Assembly: GCA_041747755.1 (NCBI GenBank)
Contig: JBGTEN010000080.1
Coordinates: 1-16,365 of the forward strand
DNA length: 16,365 bases
Source of the DNA: Aurantibrevibacter sp041747755
GTDB taxonomy: Bacteria; Bacteroidota; Bacteroidia; Flavobacteriales; Flavobacteriaceae
Direction of reading: 5' to 3'
Shown: positions 15,983 through 16,365 of the stretch, piece by piece
How the letters are laid out: every line of letters begins with the position of its first letter
How positions within the stretch are numbered: position 1 is the stretch's first letter
The notes under the pieces: generated by a model
Told to the model about the DNA's origin: nothing
The model's database searches: none
Seen by the model: only the letters and a program-made list of their open reading frames with translations
Position numbers and translations under genes: made by a program

Positions 15983-16365
15983 ATGCTAGGAATTTTTTCT
16001 TTTGTTGGCTTTACCCTTTTAGTTGCCATAATTGCCTATTTTGCTACCAGAAAAACAGATGAAGCCACTTCTGACGGTTATTTTCTTGGAGGGAGAAGTT
16101 TAACTGCCGGAGTCATTGCAGGATCTCTTTTGTTAACCAATCTTTCCACCGAACAAATTGTAGGACTTAATGGCAGTGCGTATACCGATGGGTTATCGGT
16201 AATGGCTTGGGAAACTTTGGCAGCCATTGCCATTGTTGTTGCTGCTGTATTTCTGTTACCAAGATACTTAAAGGGTGGTCTTACTACTGTACCTCAATTT
16301 TTAGCAAAGCGGTTTGATGTTGCTACAAAGACCATTACCTCCGGTTTGTTCCTTACCGGTTATGT
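15983..16365 (+). CDS. Sodium:solute symporter (SSS family, vSGLT-like), 3'-truncated by window
   Basis: The 127 complete codons visible begin at an ATG followed directly by a first transmembrane segment (residues ~2-21), as in SSS symporters. YFLGGRSL (residues 33-40) is the typical family motif after TM1, and TNLSTEQIVG (52-61) lies in TM2 by analogy with vSGLT. Glu57-Gln58 and Glu77 fall at the positions of vSGLT Gln69 and Glu88, which contact the sugar; the 19-residue spacing is identical. A third hydrophobic segment (~75-94) and PQFLAKRF (about 104-111) follow. The protein should couple Na+ entry to solute uptake across the inner membrane, and the conserved residues favour a sugar, although the remaining substrate and Na+ ligands are beyond the window. 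It is transcribed divergently from the lipoprotein operon. Confidence 0.92.
   Translation, partial: MLGIFSFVGFTLLVAIIAYFATRKTDEATSDGYFLGGRSLTAGVIAGSLLLTNLSTEQIVGLNGSAYTDGLSVMAWETLAAIAIVVAAVFLLPRYLKGGLTTVPQFLAKRFDVATKTITSGLFLTGY

Overview
The window looks like chromosomal DNA of a Bacteroidota bacterium, most likely a (marine) flavobacterium. The evidence is AT-rich DNA, start codons without Shine-Dalgarno sequences but with A-rich upstream stretches, many Bacteroidota-style lipoprotein signals, very large VCBS/FG-GAP proteins with an ASPIC/UnbV domain, and an Omp85-type outer-membrane fusion protein ending in Phe.

Layout. (1) Bases 2-3436, plus strand: the 3' 1144 codons of a large outer-membrane protein whose 5' end lies outside the window. 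It carries a calcineurin-like metallophosphoesterase, a central module with protein-kinase-like motifs, an RTX-like Asp/Gly-rich linker and a C-terminal Omp85-type beta-barrel. (2) Bases 15658-3484, minus strand: five tightly packed genes converging on gene 1 and probably forming one operon. In transcription order they are three tandem paralogous giant lipoproteins (1102, 1119 and 1083 aa), a vanadium-haloperoxidase/PAP2-fold lipoprotein (451 aa), and a membrane-anchored GyrI-like effector-binding protein (296 aa). Junctions are a 4-nt ATGA overlap, an 8-nt ATGAATAA overlap, a 12-nt gap and a 7-nt gap. (3) Bases 15659-15982: an AT-rich divergent intergenic region with a nested inverted-repeat structure in front of the operon. 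(4) Bases 15983-16365, plus strand: the start of an SSS-family sodium:solute symporter of vSGLT type, cut by the window end.

How the genes may work together. All five operon products carry an export or membrane signal, so the operon encodes an envelope system. Each giant lipoprotein has the same plan: seven Ca-binding FG-GAP/VCBS motifs, ASPIC/UnbV, then seven more motifs, with a conserved helical insert near the C-terminus. This suggests two seven-bladed beta-propellers on one lipid-anchored chain, suited to binding a ligand or acting as a scaffold. The haloperoxidase-like protein keeps the vanadate-pocket residues of fungal chloroperoxidase. It is the only enzyme recognised in the operon, so the plausible reading is an oxidative or phosphoryl-type catalyst working with surface scaffolds. 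Substrate and physiological role cannot be read from the sequence. No RNA genes, CRISPR arrays, insertion sequences or prophage genes were seen.
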